Origin: an uncultured Acetatifactor sp.
GTDB taxonomy: Bacteria; Bacillota; Clostridia; Lachnospirales; Lachnospiraceae
Reading direction: 5' to 3'
Assembly: GCA_910584865.1 (NCBI GenBank)
Contig: CAJUCE010000020.1
Coordinates: forward strand, 34,575-98,574
Length of the DNA: 64,000 nucleotides
Shown: in pieces, positions 7,947 through 16,090 of the stretch
Layout: every line of letters begins with the position of its first letter
How positions within the stretch are numbered: position 1 is the first letter of the stretch
The notes under the pieces: generated by a model
The model's database searches: none
Told to the model about the DNA's origin: nothing
Seen by the model: the letters and a program-made list of their open reading frames with translations, nothing else
Made by a program: the position numbers and the translations under genes

Positions 7947-8702
7947 TCAGCCGCTGATGTCCAGCATATCCATAGGATTGACATATACACCGTCCTTCAT
8001 CATCTGATAACCAAGCTTGCTGCTGTCATCCGTGATCAGGAACAATGTAGTTCCCTGGGTAACCGCTTCTCCCTGCTTGACTTTTACAGAACCCTGATTT
8101 CGATATATCGTTGTATAGCCATTCCCATGATCAATCCAAACATTATGTCCATATTCCGGATCTTCACTGACTACAGAGACCGTTCCGTCTGCTGTGGCAA
8201 CCACCATGGAATCCGATGCGGCAGTAAAAATGCAGGTCAGGTCCTCCGTTACCTCATCCATACTTGCTCTCTCGGACAATGGCAGCCTTGTGGGCAAAAA
8301 ACGCTTCTCCAGCTGCCCGGATAAAGTACTTTCCGCCTCTACCTTCTGGGATACGGTTTCGCTCAGAATCCGTATCTTCTCATCAAGACTTGTAATCTCG
8401 TTGTTCAGGCCCTCGATCTCCTCATTCAGAGTGTTTACCTGATTTTCCAGTCCGGCCTTCTCCTGTTCCAGCCCCTCGATTACCTCATCCTGCGCCTGCA
8501 TCTGTTTCGTCTCTGCAGCCCAGATATCTTTTTCATAAGAAAAATATCCGATCAACGTACCGATGATAATACAAAGTATGACAATAATCACCTGCAAAAT
8601 CCAGGGCCGGATGCGAAACTGCTTCATTCTGGTATCCACAGCATCGGATGTAACAATTACTACATGGCTGTTTTTACGTTTATGCCTGTTATGTCCCATC
8701 AA
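7947..8702 (-). CDS. Membrane-anchored coiled-coil protein with degenerate LytM (M23) domain
   Basis: The 251-residue protein has a basic N terminus, one membrane segment (about residues 31-51), a long coiled coil (about 65-120) and a C-terminal LytM fold (about 150-250). In active M23 peptidases zinc is bound through HxxxD and HxH. Here IDHGNGYTTIYRNQG replaces the usual HGNGYxTxYaHL and LGYQMMKDG replaces the final LHFEI. The zinc ligands are therefore missing. A role as structural partner or hydrolase activator, like EnvC or SpoIIQ, is inferred. GGAGG precedes the start. Confidence 0.85.
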   Translation of the reverse strand: MMGHNRHKRKNSHVVIVTSDAVDTRMKQFRIRPWILQVIIVILCIIIGTLIGYFSYEKDIWAAETKQMQAQDEVIEGLEQEKAGLENQVNTLNEEIEGLNNEITSLDEKIRILSETVSQKVEAESTLSGQLEKRFLPTRLPLSERASMDEVTEDLTCIFTAASDSMVVATADGTVSVVSEDPEYGHNVWIDHGNGYTTIYRNQGSVKVKQGEAVTQGTTLFLITDDSSKLGYQMMKDGVYVNPMDMLDISG

Positions 8703-8769
8703 AAGCCACCTCCGATAACTTTTTATTTTCCCTTATTCACATGCGCATCGGCGCATATTGGAATCAGAA

Positions 8770-8796
8770 GTTGACTCAATGTTCTTCTGAGTCAAC
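8770..8796 (-). promoter_or_regulatory. Palindrome at the LytM/bactofilin operon start site
   Basis: GTTGACTCA (8770-8778) and TGAGTCAAC (8788-8796) form perfect 9-bp arms. Read on the minus strand it is nearly the same sequence as the element before the yerC-like gene, including the AGAA-rich centre, and it also begins directly after the -10 box. Confidence 0.65.
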
Positions 8797-8825
8797 ATTT
8801 TACCATAAATGTACCTTTATATCAA
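8797..8825 (-). promoter_or_regulatory. Promoter of the LytM/bactofilin operon
   Basis: On the minus strand TTGATA (8825-8820) and TAAAAT (8802-8797) are 17 bases apart. The transcript would have an approximately 95-base leader beginning with the palindrome. Confidence 0.6.
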
Positions 8826-8914
8826 CGATAATTTGTTTTTTTTGTGAAATTCTTACAATAAACAAACATCAAATTTTATCCTACAGGCGAATTTAATGCT
8901 CTTCTTTGTATATT

Positions 8915-9718
8915 TTATACTACCTCGTTCTCCTTCCGGTACCTGCCGTCACAGATTTGAGCTATCTTTTTCCAGGATAGATTACCCCCAAATAAGTCCA
9001 ACGCGCTTCCCACTGTTACATGAACCCGGTTCCTGCCCAGCTCACGGATCCGCTCTAAATCCCCATAGCTTTGGACACCGCCGGCGTAAGTGACCGGCAG
9101 GCCCCTCCATCTGCCCAGAAAACCGATCAGTTCCTCTTCAATCCCTTCCGATTTTCCCTCCACATCTACCGCATGAACCAGAAATTCGTCACAGTACTCT
9201 GCCAGCCGCTCCAGCAGCGCCTCTTCCATCGCTTCTTCCGTTATTTTCTGCCATCGGTCCGTGACAATCCGGTATCCGTCCGCCGTCTTTCTGCAGCTTA
9301 AATCCAATACTACCCGCTGCCGTCCCACGGTATCTCTCAGCTGCTTTAATTTATCATAATGAATTCTGCCGTCCCGGAATACGTAGGACGTGACAATCAC
9401 ATGGGATGCGCCGGCATTAAGAAAATCCAAAGCATTCTCCGGTGTGATTCCTCCCCCTGCCTGCAATCCGCCTGGATAAGCGCCAAGCGCTGCAAGCGCC
9501 TGTCTTTTTGTCTCTTCATAATATTCACTGCCCGCAGGATTCAGCAAAATCACATGGCCTCCTTTTATAACGGCTTCTTTGTACAAAGCGGCAAAAAAAT
9601 CCGCGTTTTTTTCCGATACAAAATTTTCTTTTGCCCGGTTCCCGGAGTCCTGCAGACTCGTCCCCACAATCTGCTTCACCTTCCCGTTATGAATATCGAT
9701 ACATGGCCTGAATTCCAT
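8915..9718 (-). CDS. hisA: HisA-type ProFAR isomerase, eukaryotic type
   Basis: This 267-residue protein matches the eukaryotic subgroup of phosphoribosylformimino-5-aminoimidazole carboxamide ribotide isomerase (fourth step of histidine synthesis). It begins FRPCIDIHNGKVKQIVG, then has GGHVILLNP, GGLQAGGGI, GASHVIVTS, VVLDLSCRK, EFLVHAVDVEG, PVTYAGGV and a TVGSALDLFGGNL ending, all diagnostic of that subgroup rather than ordinary bacterial HisA. It stands alone with no other his genes. AAGGA precedes the ATG. Confidence 0.9.
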   Translation of the reverse strand: MEFRPCIDIHNGKVKQIVGTSLQDSGNRAKENFVSEKNADFFAALYKEAVIKGGHVILLNPAGSEYYEETKRQALAALGAYPGGLQAGGGITPENALDFLNAGASHVIVTSYVFRDGRIHYDKLKQLRDTVGRQRVVLDLSCRKTADGYRIVTDRWQKITEEAMEEALLERLAEYCDEFLVHAVDVEGKSEGIEEELIGFLGRWRGLPVTYAGGVQSYGDLERIRELGRNRVHVTVGSALDLFGGNLSWKKIAQICDGRYRKENEVV

Positions 9719-9780
9719 TTTTTTCCTTCTTTCTTTTGGTTAATCTGAATAAATATGCCTGCATTGCACATACTATCGAC

Positions 9781-9812
9781 AAACCAGCCGCGTATGCAAT
9801 ACGGTCTGGTTT
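9781..9812 (+). other. Hairpin in the leader of the lipoprotein gene
   Basis: AAACCAG (9781-9787) pairs with CTGGTTT (9806-9812), and the enclosed CCG, GTAT, ATAC and CGG segments continue the stem with small bulges. There is no T-run after it, so it is not a classical terminator. It lies 41 bases before the lipoprotein start. Confidence 0.45.
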
Positions 9813-9853
9813 GAAAGCTCGCTTGTAGACCACACAGCAGATTGGAGGAAACT

Positions 9854-10387
9854 ATGAAAAAAACAAGAAAATTCCCCGGGGCAAAAAAATATCTGACACT
9901 GGGGCTGGTCCTTGCATGTGTATGCATGGTATCAGCCTGTACAAACAGCGCCAAAAATAACAATGGCTCCGACTCTATGGCAGAAAACAATTCCGGAGGC
10001 AGTTCGTCGGATACCAACGGCTCCGCCGGCAGCAACACGGACACAGCCGGAGGCAACACCGGAAATACCAATGCCGGTAACACAAACGGCTCTTCCGGCA
10101 GCAATGCCGCTACTGACAATAATACAAACGGAAACAATTCAACGACGGCTGGAAACGGAACCGGCAATAGCCAGTCCGCAGACGGAAATCAGGACTCCGT
10201 GCTGGATGAAGCCGGCAATGCGGTAACAAATGTAATAGATGACGTTGCTGACGGCATCAATGATTTTACCGACGGCCTTGGCAGCACGCAAAACGGAAAT
10301 GTTACAGACGGTAACGGAGTAAACGGCACCACAGGCAATAATTCAAATGTGAACAGCACCACTGCCGGCAGCACAGCCGGACAGTAA
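9854..10387 (+). CDS. Low-complexity Gly/Ser/Asn/Thr-rich lipoprotein
   Basis: The 177-residue protein has a lipoprotein signal with lipobox VSAC and Cys at residue 29. The rest is almost wholly Gly, Ser, Asn, Thr and Ala in short repeats (SGSNTDTAGGNTGNTN-like), except for a more hydrophobic helix at about 116-140 (DEAGNAVTNVIDDVADGIND). No catalytic motif is visible. I begin at the ATG with GGAGG five bases upstream; an in-frame TTG 12 bases earlier overlaps that ribosome binding site. Probably a surface-exposed disordered lipoprotein. Confidence 0.8.
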   Translation: MKKTRKFPGAKKYLTLGLVLACVCMVSACTNSAKNNNGSDSMAENNSGGSSSDTNGSAGSNTDTAGGNTGNTNAGNTNGSSGSNAATDNNTNGNNSTTAGNGTGNSQSADGNQDSVLDEAGNAVTNVIDDVADGINDFTDGLGSTQNGNVTDGNGVNGTTGNNSNVNSTTAGSTAGQ

Positions 10388-10393
10388 CCCTCT

Positions 10394-10433
10394 CCCTGTG
10401 TGCCGAAGGAGCGGCACACAGGGCATTTGTTTT
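10394..10433 (+). terminator. Intrinsic terminator of the lipoprotein gene
   Basis: CCCTGTGTGCCG (10394-10405) and CGGCACACAGGG (10412-10423) form a perfect 12-bp stem, followed by CATTTGTTTT. The convergent fbp gene ends just beyond. Confidence 0.85.
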
Positions 10434-10440
10434 AATCCGT

Positions 10441-12408
10441 TCATACTTCTTCCATAATCATGCCGTTTCTATATGCCTCCAGCAATTCCTCCAGATAATA
10501 GATCCGTTCTCTGATCTCCTGTCCCACATCCGTATCTGCCACCAGCTTTCTATATGGAAACACCTCCACATCTACCGAATGGGAAAAAAGATCCGATTCG
10601 TTAACGATGGCCGCCTGAGCGGACTCAAAGGGTTCATGAGCCGCAAGGCGCATTCCCCGTGAATTGCATACCAGCGTATAGCCGGCAATCCCTGTCTTTT
10701 CCTGATATGCTTTCGCAAATCCTCCGTCGATAATCAGCAGCCGCCCCCCGCATTTCACAGGCGACTCTCCGTGAATCTGTTCCACAGGAACATGTCCGTT
10801 TACAATATGTGCATCCCCTGTATCCAGTCCGAATTCCTTCAGGATCTGATCTACTGTTTCCTCTTTTTCCAGCAGCTGATAATAGCTGTTTTTCTTTTCC
10901 TTATGGGCTTCTTTCTCCCCGATAAAATATCTCTCGAAAGTTGTCATTTTCTCCTTGCCAAAAACGGGCGAACCCGGACCGTTCCATATGTACCACATCA
11001 TATCCTGACCGGCCATACGCTCTTTCGCCTCCTTGGCATAGTATCCTCTCCTGGCATAATACTCCAGAATGTCATAGAGCGCCTTCCCATAATAACGTTT
11101 TCCGAACACCTCCACGCCCATAAAGCTTCCGTCCGCATTCATGGGAACACAGCCGTGATACAATAGATTTCCGTTATATATTTTATATAACCCGCCCTTT
11201 GCATAGAGAAATCTCACATGGCGCTGCAGCTTCTCACATTTCGTAAAAGCATGCTGCAGCCTCTCCATCACTTTTTCCTCTTCTTCTGTAAGCGCATAGG
11301 GATTTAGGGGGTCAACGGTGGGAAAGTCCATATCCTGCATCACATATTCCCTGCTGACTGCGTCTCCCTCCCTTATGCTGACGGTTCCCTTTTCGAAGTC
11401 TATCCGATCCAGCAGCAGCCGATCCTCCATGTGAAATTCCGGATGCCGCATAATCAGCTGTCCTTCCAGCTTGAACTGCATCACCGTCATTGCCTTATGC
11501 ATTTTCATGTCCAGCGTCAGATCCTTTGTATTGTAATCAGGATGCTGAGAAATGGCAAATTTCCCGCAATCCGCGTTTCCATAGGCCTCCATGGCAAAAG
11601 TGGCCAGAGGAAGCAGATTGATCCCATAACCTTCTTCCAACGTATCCAGGTTGCCGTATCTGGCCGCAATCCGTATCACATTGGCAATGCATGCCTGGTG
11701 TCCGCTGGCTGCCCCCATCCACAAAATATCATGATTCCCCCACTGCACATCCACGGAATGATATGCACATAATGTATCCATAATAATATGCGGTCCCGGT
11801 CCTCTGTCATAGATATCGCCCACAATATGTAGATGGTCTATCACCAGACACTGGATCAGCTGGCTCAGCGCGATAATAAACTGAGGCGCTCTGCCGATCC
11901 TGATAATCGTATGTATAATTTCATTGTAATAGGCTTCCTTGTCGTGAATCTCCTCTTTCTCCGTGATCAGTTCCTCGATCACATAGGCGAAATCCTTCGG
12001 CAAAGCCTTGCGCACTTTAGAACGGGTGTATTTTGAAGACACTCTCTTAATCATCTGTACCAGCCTATGCAGGGAAATTGTATACCAATCCTCCAGATTA
12101 TCCTCTTGTCTTGTGACAATCTCCAGTTTTTCTTCAGGATAATAGATCAAGGTAGCCAGGCTCTTCTTATCCCGGCTGCTGATCGTATTGCCGAATTCCT
12201 CGTCAATCTTCTTACGGACTGATCCCGAGCCATTCTTCAGTACATGATTAAACTGTTCATATTCCCCATGAATGTCCGTGAGGAAATGTTCCGTCCCCTT
12301 AGGCAGATTCATAATGGACTGTAAATTAATGATTTCCGTAGCAGCAGATGCACTGTTCCTGTACTGCTTTGCCAGCACTCTCAATACTTTGTGATCTTTC
12401 TCGTTCAT
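10441..12408 (-). CDS. fbp: Class III fructose-1,6-bisphosphatase
   Basis: This 655-residue protein is the Firmicutes-type gluconeogenic phosphatase. It has the metallophosphatase motifs DIHGEYEQFNH (about residues 45-55), GDIYDRGPGPH and WGNHDILWMGA in order, and the FBPase III C-terminal region with HIVNGHVPV and GGGRL-like segments. It converts fructose-1,6-bisphosphate to fructose-6-phosphate. The start is the ATG following AGAAGG; seven extra in-frame codons upstream are not supported. Its 3' end is convergent with the lipoprotein gene. Confidence 0.95.
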   Translation of the reverse strand: MNEKDHKVLRVLAKQYRNSASAATEIINLQSIMNLPKGTEHFLTDIHGEYEQFNHVLKNGSGSVRKKIDEEFGNTISSRDKKSLATLIYYPEEKLEIVTRQEDNLEDWYTISLHRLVQMIKRVSSKYTRSKVRKALPKDFAYVIEELITEKEEIHDKEAYYNEIIHTIIRIGRAPQFIIALSQLIQCLVIDHLHIVGDIYDRGPGPHIIMDTLCAYHSVDVQWGNHDILWMGAASGHQACIANVIRIAARYGNLDTLEEGYGINLLPLATFAMEAYGNADCGKFAISQHPDYNTKDLTLDMKMHKAMTVMQFKLEGQLIMRHPEFHMEDRLLLDRIDFEKGTVSIREGDAVSREYVMQDMDFPTVDPLNPYALTEEEEKVMERLQHAFTKCEKLQRHVRFLYAKGGLYKIYNGNLLYHGCVPMNADGSFMGVEVFGKRYYGKALYDILEYYARRGYYAKEAKERMAGQDMMWYIWNGPGSPVFGKEKMTTFERYFIGEKEAHKEKKNSYYQLLEKEETVDQILKEFGLDTGDAHIVNGHVPVEQIHGESPVKCGGRLLIIDGGFAKAYQEKTGIAGYTLVCNSRGMRLAAHEPFESAQAAIVNESDLFSHSVDVEVFPYRKLVADTDVGQEIRERIYYLEELLEAYRNGMIMEEV

Positions 12409-12458
12409 ATCATGCCTTCTCCGCCCCAAGTACGCTTCTTATGCCTCTTTCATCCGTA

Positions 12459-13226
12459 TCATGAGAATAACGCTTCTATCACATCACCCATATCATATTT
12501 TCCCGCCGGTTTTCCTGCCAGATATTTCGCCGCCTGCACTGCACCCTTTCCAAAAATTGCCCGGGAGTATGCCGCATGCGAAAAAGTAATGACCTCGTCC
12601 ATACCGGCGAAGATCACATCATGTTCTCCCACGATACTGCCGCCTCTGACAGCGCTGATACCGATCTCCTTTTGGGGCCGCTTCTCTCTCCGGCCACTCC
12701 TGTCGTACACATAAGTATATGTATTTCCAAATTCCTCATTTATGGAATCCGCCAGAGCCAGGGCTGTTCCGCTGGGCGCATCTACCTTTTGATTGTGATG
12801 CTTCTCCACTACTTCCATGTCAAAACCTGCAGGCGCCAACACACTGGCAGCTTTTTTCAGCAATTTTAACAGCAGGTTAATCCCCAGCGACATATTGGCG
12901 GACCGCAGCACTGCAATCTGCTCTGACGCCCGCTCAACCTTTTCCAGCTGAGCCTCGCTCAAACCTGTGGTGCATAAAACGCATGGCATGTTTTTCTCCA
13001 CACAGTAATCCAGCATATCATCCCATGCCTTCGCCGAAGAAAAATCGATCAGACAGTCTGCCTTCTCCCTGCAATCCCTGATATCCTGATACACCGGATA
13101 TGGATTATGGCCGTCGTCTACAATATCGATACCTGCCGCCACCTCAGCCTCCTGATCTTCCCTCAGCAGCCCGCTGATGACCTGCCCCATTCTGCCATTG
13201 CACCCCCGCAAGATGATTTTTATCAT
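12459..13226 (-). CDS. dapB: 4-hydroxy-tetrahydrodipicolinate reductase
   Basis: The 255-residue protein reduces 4-hydroxy-tetrahydrodipicolinate in the diaminopimelate/lysine pathway. The nucleotide-binding GCNGRMGQ motif is at residues 8-15. The catalytic region HHNQKVDAPSGTALALA is in the C-terminal half, with GEHDVIFAG following. The start at ATG is supported by CAGGAG about nine bases upstream; 29 further in-frame codons upstream look non-coding. It follows dapA by 115 bases and is likely cotranscribed. Confidence 0.95.
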   Translation of the reverse strand: MIKIILRGCNGRMGQVISGLLREDQEAEVAAGIDIVDDGHNPYPVYQDIRDCREKADCLIDFSSAKAWDDMLDYCVEKNMPCVLCTTGLSEAQLEKVERASEQIAVLRSANMSLGINLLLKLLKKAASVLAPAGFDMEVVEKHHNQKVDAPSGTALALADSINEEFGNTYTYVYDRSGRREKRPQKEIGISAVRGGSIVGEHDVIFAGMDEVITFSHAAYSRAIFGKGAVQAAKYLAGKPAGKYDMGDVIEALFS

Positions 13227-13341
13227 TGTCTTTTTCTCCTGTTCCTCTTTTTTGCCGGCCCTACAATTATTATGACGACACAGACTGTCCGATGAAACAG
13301 CCCATGCCGTCACGATTATCGTTTGGATCCCGGATTCTCTA

Positions 13342-14226
13342 TTACAATATTCCGTAAGATTTCATTGCCTTTTCAAGCTGCTGTGCATTTGCCGGTTCCA
13401 TTCTGGTCAGAGGCATCCGCAGTCCGCCGTCGATCATTCCCATCATCTCCAGCGCCTTCTTTACAGGGATGGGATTCACTTCACAAAACAGAGCATTGCA
13501 CAATTCCATCGCTTCCAGCTGCATTTTACGGCTGCCGGCCCAATCGCCGTCCAGGAACTTCCGGCACATTTCATGGGTCTGACGGGGCGCCACATTCGCC
13601 AATACAGATATAACGCCGATGCCGCCCAGCGCCATCAGGGGAACGATCTGATCGTCATTGCCGGAATAGATGTCTACCTTTCCTTCGGAGATTGCCGCCA
13701 GATGCGCGATCTGGCTGATATTGCCGCTGGCCTCCTTGACTCCGACGATATTCTCCACATCGCTGCAGAGCCGTACGATGGTCTCCGGCAAAATATTGCA
13801 TCCTGTCCTGCTGGGTACATTATAGAGCAAAACGGGCAATTTCACCGAATCCGCCACTGCCTTGAAATGCGCATACAGACCGTTTTGCGTCGCCTTATTA
13901 TAATAAGGGCTTACCAGCAGGAGTCCGTCCGCCCCCGCCGCTTCGGCTTCTTTGGACAAATAGACCGCCGTCTCCGTACAATTGGACCCGGTACCTGCGA
14001 TAACCGGAATCCTGCCCGCCACCGTCTTTATACAATATCGAATTACCTCCAGATGCTCCTCATGGGACAGTGTGGATGACTCGCCCGTAGTACCGCAGAC
14101 GATGATGGCATCTGTCCCATTAGCAATCTGAAACTCCAGCAGCTTCGCAAATTGCTCGTAATTCACTTCCCCGTTGTCATGCATGGGGGTAACGATTGCT
14201 ACACCCGAACCCTTGAAAATTGACAT
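13342..14226 (-). CDS. dapA: 4-hydroxy-tetrahydrodipicolinate synthase
   Basis: The 294-residue aldolase condenses pyruvate with aspartate semialdehyde. The N-terminal SGVAIVTPM, the CGTTGESSTL motif, the Tyr of LLYNVPSRTG and the Schiff-base Lys of IVGVKEASGN are all present in order. GGAGG lies eight bases before the chosen ATG. It is the first gene of dapA-dapB, transcribed from a near-consensus promoter about 210 bases upstream with a long structured leader, so regulation by lysine or a related metabolite is plausible. Confidence 0.95.
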   Translation of the reverse strand: MSIFKGSGVAIVTPMHDNGEVNYEQFAKLLEFQIANGTDAIIVCGTTGESSTLSHEEHLEVIRYCIKTVAGRIPVIAGTGSNCTETAVYLSKEAEAAGADGLLLVSPYYNKATQNGLYAHFKAVADSVKLPVLLYNVPSRTGCNILPETIVRLCSDVENIVGVKEASGNISQIAHLAAISEGKVDIYSGNDDQIVPLMALGGIGVISVLANVAPRQTHEMCRKFLDGDWAGSRKMQLEAMELCNALFCEVNPIPVKKALEMMGMIDGGLRMPLTRMEPANAQQLEKAMKSYGIL

Positions 14227-14429
14227 CTCTTTTCCTCCATTTCCATTGCATTTCATTTTTCAATGCGGTTATCTGTGAAAGAACAGGAAAAATAATCCAT
14301 GATACAAACATCGCCGGCACAAAAGCGCCGGCGAATACGTGTTTCCATTTCCTTTCTCATTCCCTGCACCTATCGCATCAAAACAGTACTCCTGAAAAAC
14401 GCAACCTCATCCTCATAACATTATGTATA
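14227..14429 (-). ncRNA. Structured dapA leader with L-box-like segments (candidate)
   Basis: The approximately 200-base untranslated leader contains, in order on the minus strand, GATGAGGTTGCG, GGAGTACTG, GAGAAAGGAAATGG and a stem TCGCCGGC/GCCGGCGA (14334-14327 with 14318-14311). Several of these resemble conserved pieces of the lysine riboswitch (GAGGTTGCG, AGTA, AAAGG, CGCCG), and the gene downstream fits. I do not find the expected 3' half of that aptamer or a clean closing stem, so it may be a divergent or different element. Confidence 0.35.
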
Positions 14430-14435
14430 TGTAAA

Positions 14436-14464
14436 ATCATACCATCTATCATGGGTGCTGTCAA
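14436..14464 (-). promoter_or_regulatory. Promoter of dapA-dapB
   Basis: TTGACA (14464-14459) and TATGAT (14441-14436) on the minus strand are 17 bases apart, close to the SigA consensus. It sits directly after the adenosyltransferase stop codon. Confidence 0.75.
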
Positions 14465-14469
14465 CGGAT

Positions 14470-14967
14470 TTATTCCCAAACCTTAAATTTTACCGTTTCG
14501 ATCTTAGAAACCTCATCGGCCAGTATGCAAATATCATCACGCAGCTCTACACCGGTCAAAATGACATCCGTTTCCTCCCTGCACTCCAGCATGGCCTTTA
14601 AATCTGCCACAGATACAATTTCCTTCTCGGTCAGGCGAAGCATCTCATCCAATATCAACAGATCGCATTCTCTGGTTGCAAGAACCTTTTTTGCAAAGTT
14701 CATTCCGTTTTTGATATTGACAATCTCCTCCTGCTTCTTCTCATTGGGAAGCTCTTCGTAATTCTCCACGGATTTTTCAAAGGTAAAAAGCTTTATCTCC
14801 GGTTCCATCCTGCGCAGGAAATCCGAATTCATGGATCCGTTTCCCTTTAAAAACTGAATGATCACTACATTTTTGCCTTCCATGGCAGCCTGTAAAGCCC
14901 TGCCCAGAGCCGCCGGGGACTTCCCGCGGCCATCTCCCGCATATATATATACCAACCCTTTTGCCAT
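14470..14967 (-). CDS. Corrinoid (cob(I)alamin) adenosyltransferase, BtuR/CobO type
   Basis: The 165-residue protein transfers adenosyl from ATP to cob(I)alamin or a corrinoid precursor. The P-loop GDGRGKSPAALGRALQA (about residues 10-26), VVIIQFLKG and DLLILDEM motifs match the CobA/BtuR/CobO family; GRGKS replaces the more usual GKGKT. The ATG with GAGG six bases before its spacer is chosen over one seven codons upstream lacking a ribosome binding site. No other cobalamin genes are nearby, which suggests a salvage role. Confidence 0.9.
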   Translation of the reverse strand: MAKGLVYIYAGDGRGKSPAALGRALQAAMEGKNVVIIQFLKGNGSMNSDFLRRMEPEIKLFTFEKSVENYEELPNEKKQEEIVNIKNGMNFAKKVLATRECDLLILDEMLRLTEKEIVSVADLKAMLECREETDVILTGVELRDDICILADEVSKIETVKFKVWE

Positions 14968-14999
14968 ACCGAACCTCGTTTCATTCACAAAGGAACTGC

Positions 15000-15022
15000 A
15001 AGTTACATGTTAAGTTACATGT
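15000..15022 (-). repeat. Two 11-bp direct repeats upstream of the adenosyltransferase gene
   Basis: AAGTTACATGT occurs at 15000-15010 and again at 15012-15022, a 12-bp period. Each copy contains the palindrome ACATGT. The pair lies 33-55 bases before the start codon and could bind a regulator on one DNA face. Confidence 0.5.
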
Positions 15023-15105
15023 ATAGGATAACATATTTTCCTAAATTTGGCAAATCCTTTTGGTTGTCAAATGAATGAATAGCGGATGAATTTCTCATTC
15101 AAGAA

Positions 15106-15744
15106 TTAATTATCCATATCCTCAACCAGTTCCAACTTGCTGACGGACACTTCAAAAGCCACCCTTCGCTCCACATTTTCTTCATCCAGCTTCTTCATAT
15201 ACTCTCTGCTCTGAATTCTGCCCCAGACTGCACAGCGCTCCCCAACCTTAAAATTATTGGCATAGCGTGCATTTCTTCCCCAGCAAATACAGGGGATATA
15301 ATCCGATTTCCCATAAGGACGGTTTACAGCCAACAACAGATCCGCAATCTCCCTGCCCAGCGGTGTTTTCCTGTAAATCGGTTCTTTACAGATATAACCG
15401 TCGAGAAAAATCTGATTTGTCTTGGAGCTCTCTTCCATCTCATCGACAAAGCTCACTTCTCTGGCAAATACAGAGAGCACCAGCCTGTTTTTTCGCTCCT
15501 CATGACGATTGTAAGAGCGAAACTGGCCGTTTACACAGATTAATTCTCCCGTATAATCCGAAGTGACGTCCATCAGACGTTCTGACACCATAATCGGGAT
15601 CGTGTCATAGCTCTCGCTGAGACGCTTGCATCTTACGTCCATCATGTAAAACCCTTCTCCGAAAATCTCATGGCTATAGCTGAACCCACTGATGATTTCC
15701 CCCATAACCGTTACCTGGTTGTTTTCAATTACCTTATCTGTCAT
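15106..15744 (-). CDS. Single-stranded DNA-binding protein with two OB folds
   Basis: The 212-residue protein has two OB-fold halves. The second (about residues 108-195) is clearly SSB-like: GYICKEPIYRKTPLGREIADLLLAVNRPYGKSDYIPCICWGRNA followed by GRIQSREY. The first (about 7-100) has the same strand pattern (VTVMGEIISGF to CVNGQFRSYN) but is divergent. It lacks the acidic DDDIPF tail of housekeeping SSB, so it is probably an accessory paralogue. AAGGGAG lies seven bases before the ATG. It is divergent from typA. Confidence 0.8.
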   Translation of the reverse strand: MTDKVIENNQVTVMGEIISGFSYSHEIFGEGFYMMDVRCKRLSESYDTIPIMVSERLMDVTSDYTGELICVNGQFRSYNRHEERKNRLVLSVFAREVSFVDEMEESSKTNQIFLDGYICKEPIYRKTPLGREIADLLLAVNRPYGKSDYIPCICWGRNARYANNFKVGERCAVWGRIQSREYMKKLDEENVERRVAFEVSVSKLELVEDMDN

Positions 15745-16090
15745 TATCGTTCTCCCTTCTTGTTCTAAGACTTTTTCCGGTAACACCTCCTTTAGGAACC
15801 CCGCGCTGCCATTCTTACCCTCTGCATTCCTATCAGGTGGATACTACTATTTATACAATATAAATTGCCATTTTAGTACAATTTCTCATCGCGCAATCCG
15901 TCATTTTTTTCAAAAAACAGACATATTCCCATTTGATTCTATTCGAAATTATGAAAATCAAAAACCAGAAACCGCAATAATCTTGCGTTTGTTGAAAAAT
16001 GATGCTATACTATAACAGTTCGAATTTTCAGCAAAATATTTCATCGACAAAATCGGACAACTATTTGCAGGCAGAAATGAGGTTAACTTT
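15745..16090. other. Intergenic region between ssb-like gene and typA
   Basis: The 346-base gap holds the typA promoter at 15983-16011 and an AAAGGAGG sequence near 15788 too close to a GTG to be useful. The rest is AT-rich upstream DNA with no convincing gene. Confidence 0.5.
15983..16011 (+). promoter_or_regulatory. Promoter of typA
   Basis: TTGCGT (15983-15988) and TATACT (16006-16011) are 17 bases apart, about 80 bases before the start codon. Confidence 0.55.

Noticed and set aside
8770..8796. LexA/SOS box
   Set aside because: The element contains a GTTC half but not the GAAC-N4-GTTC spacing; its symmetry centres on TTGACTCA arms.
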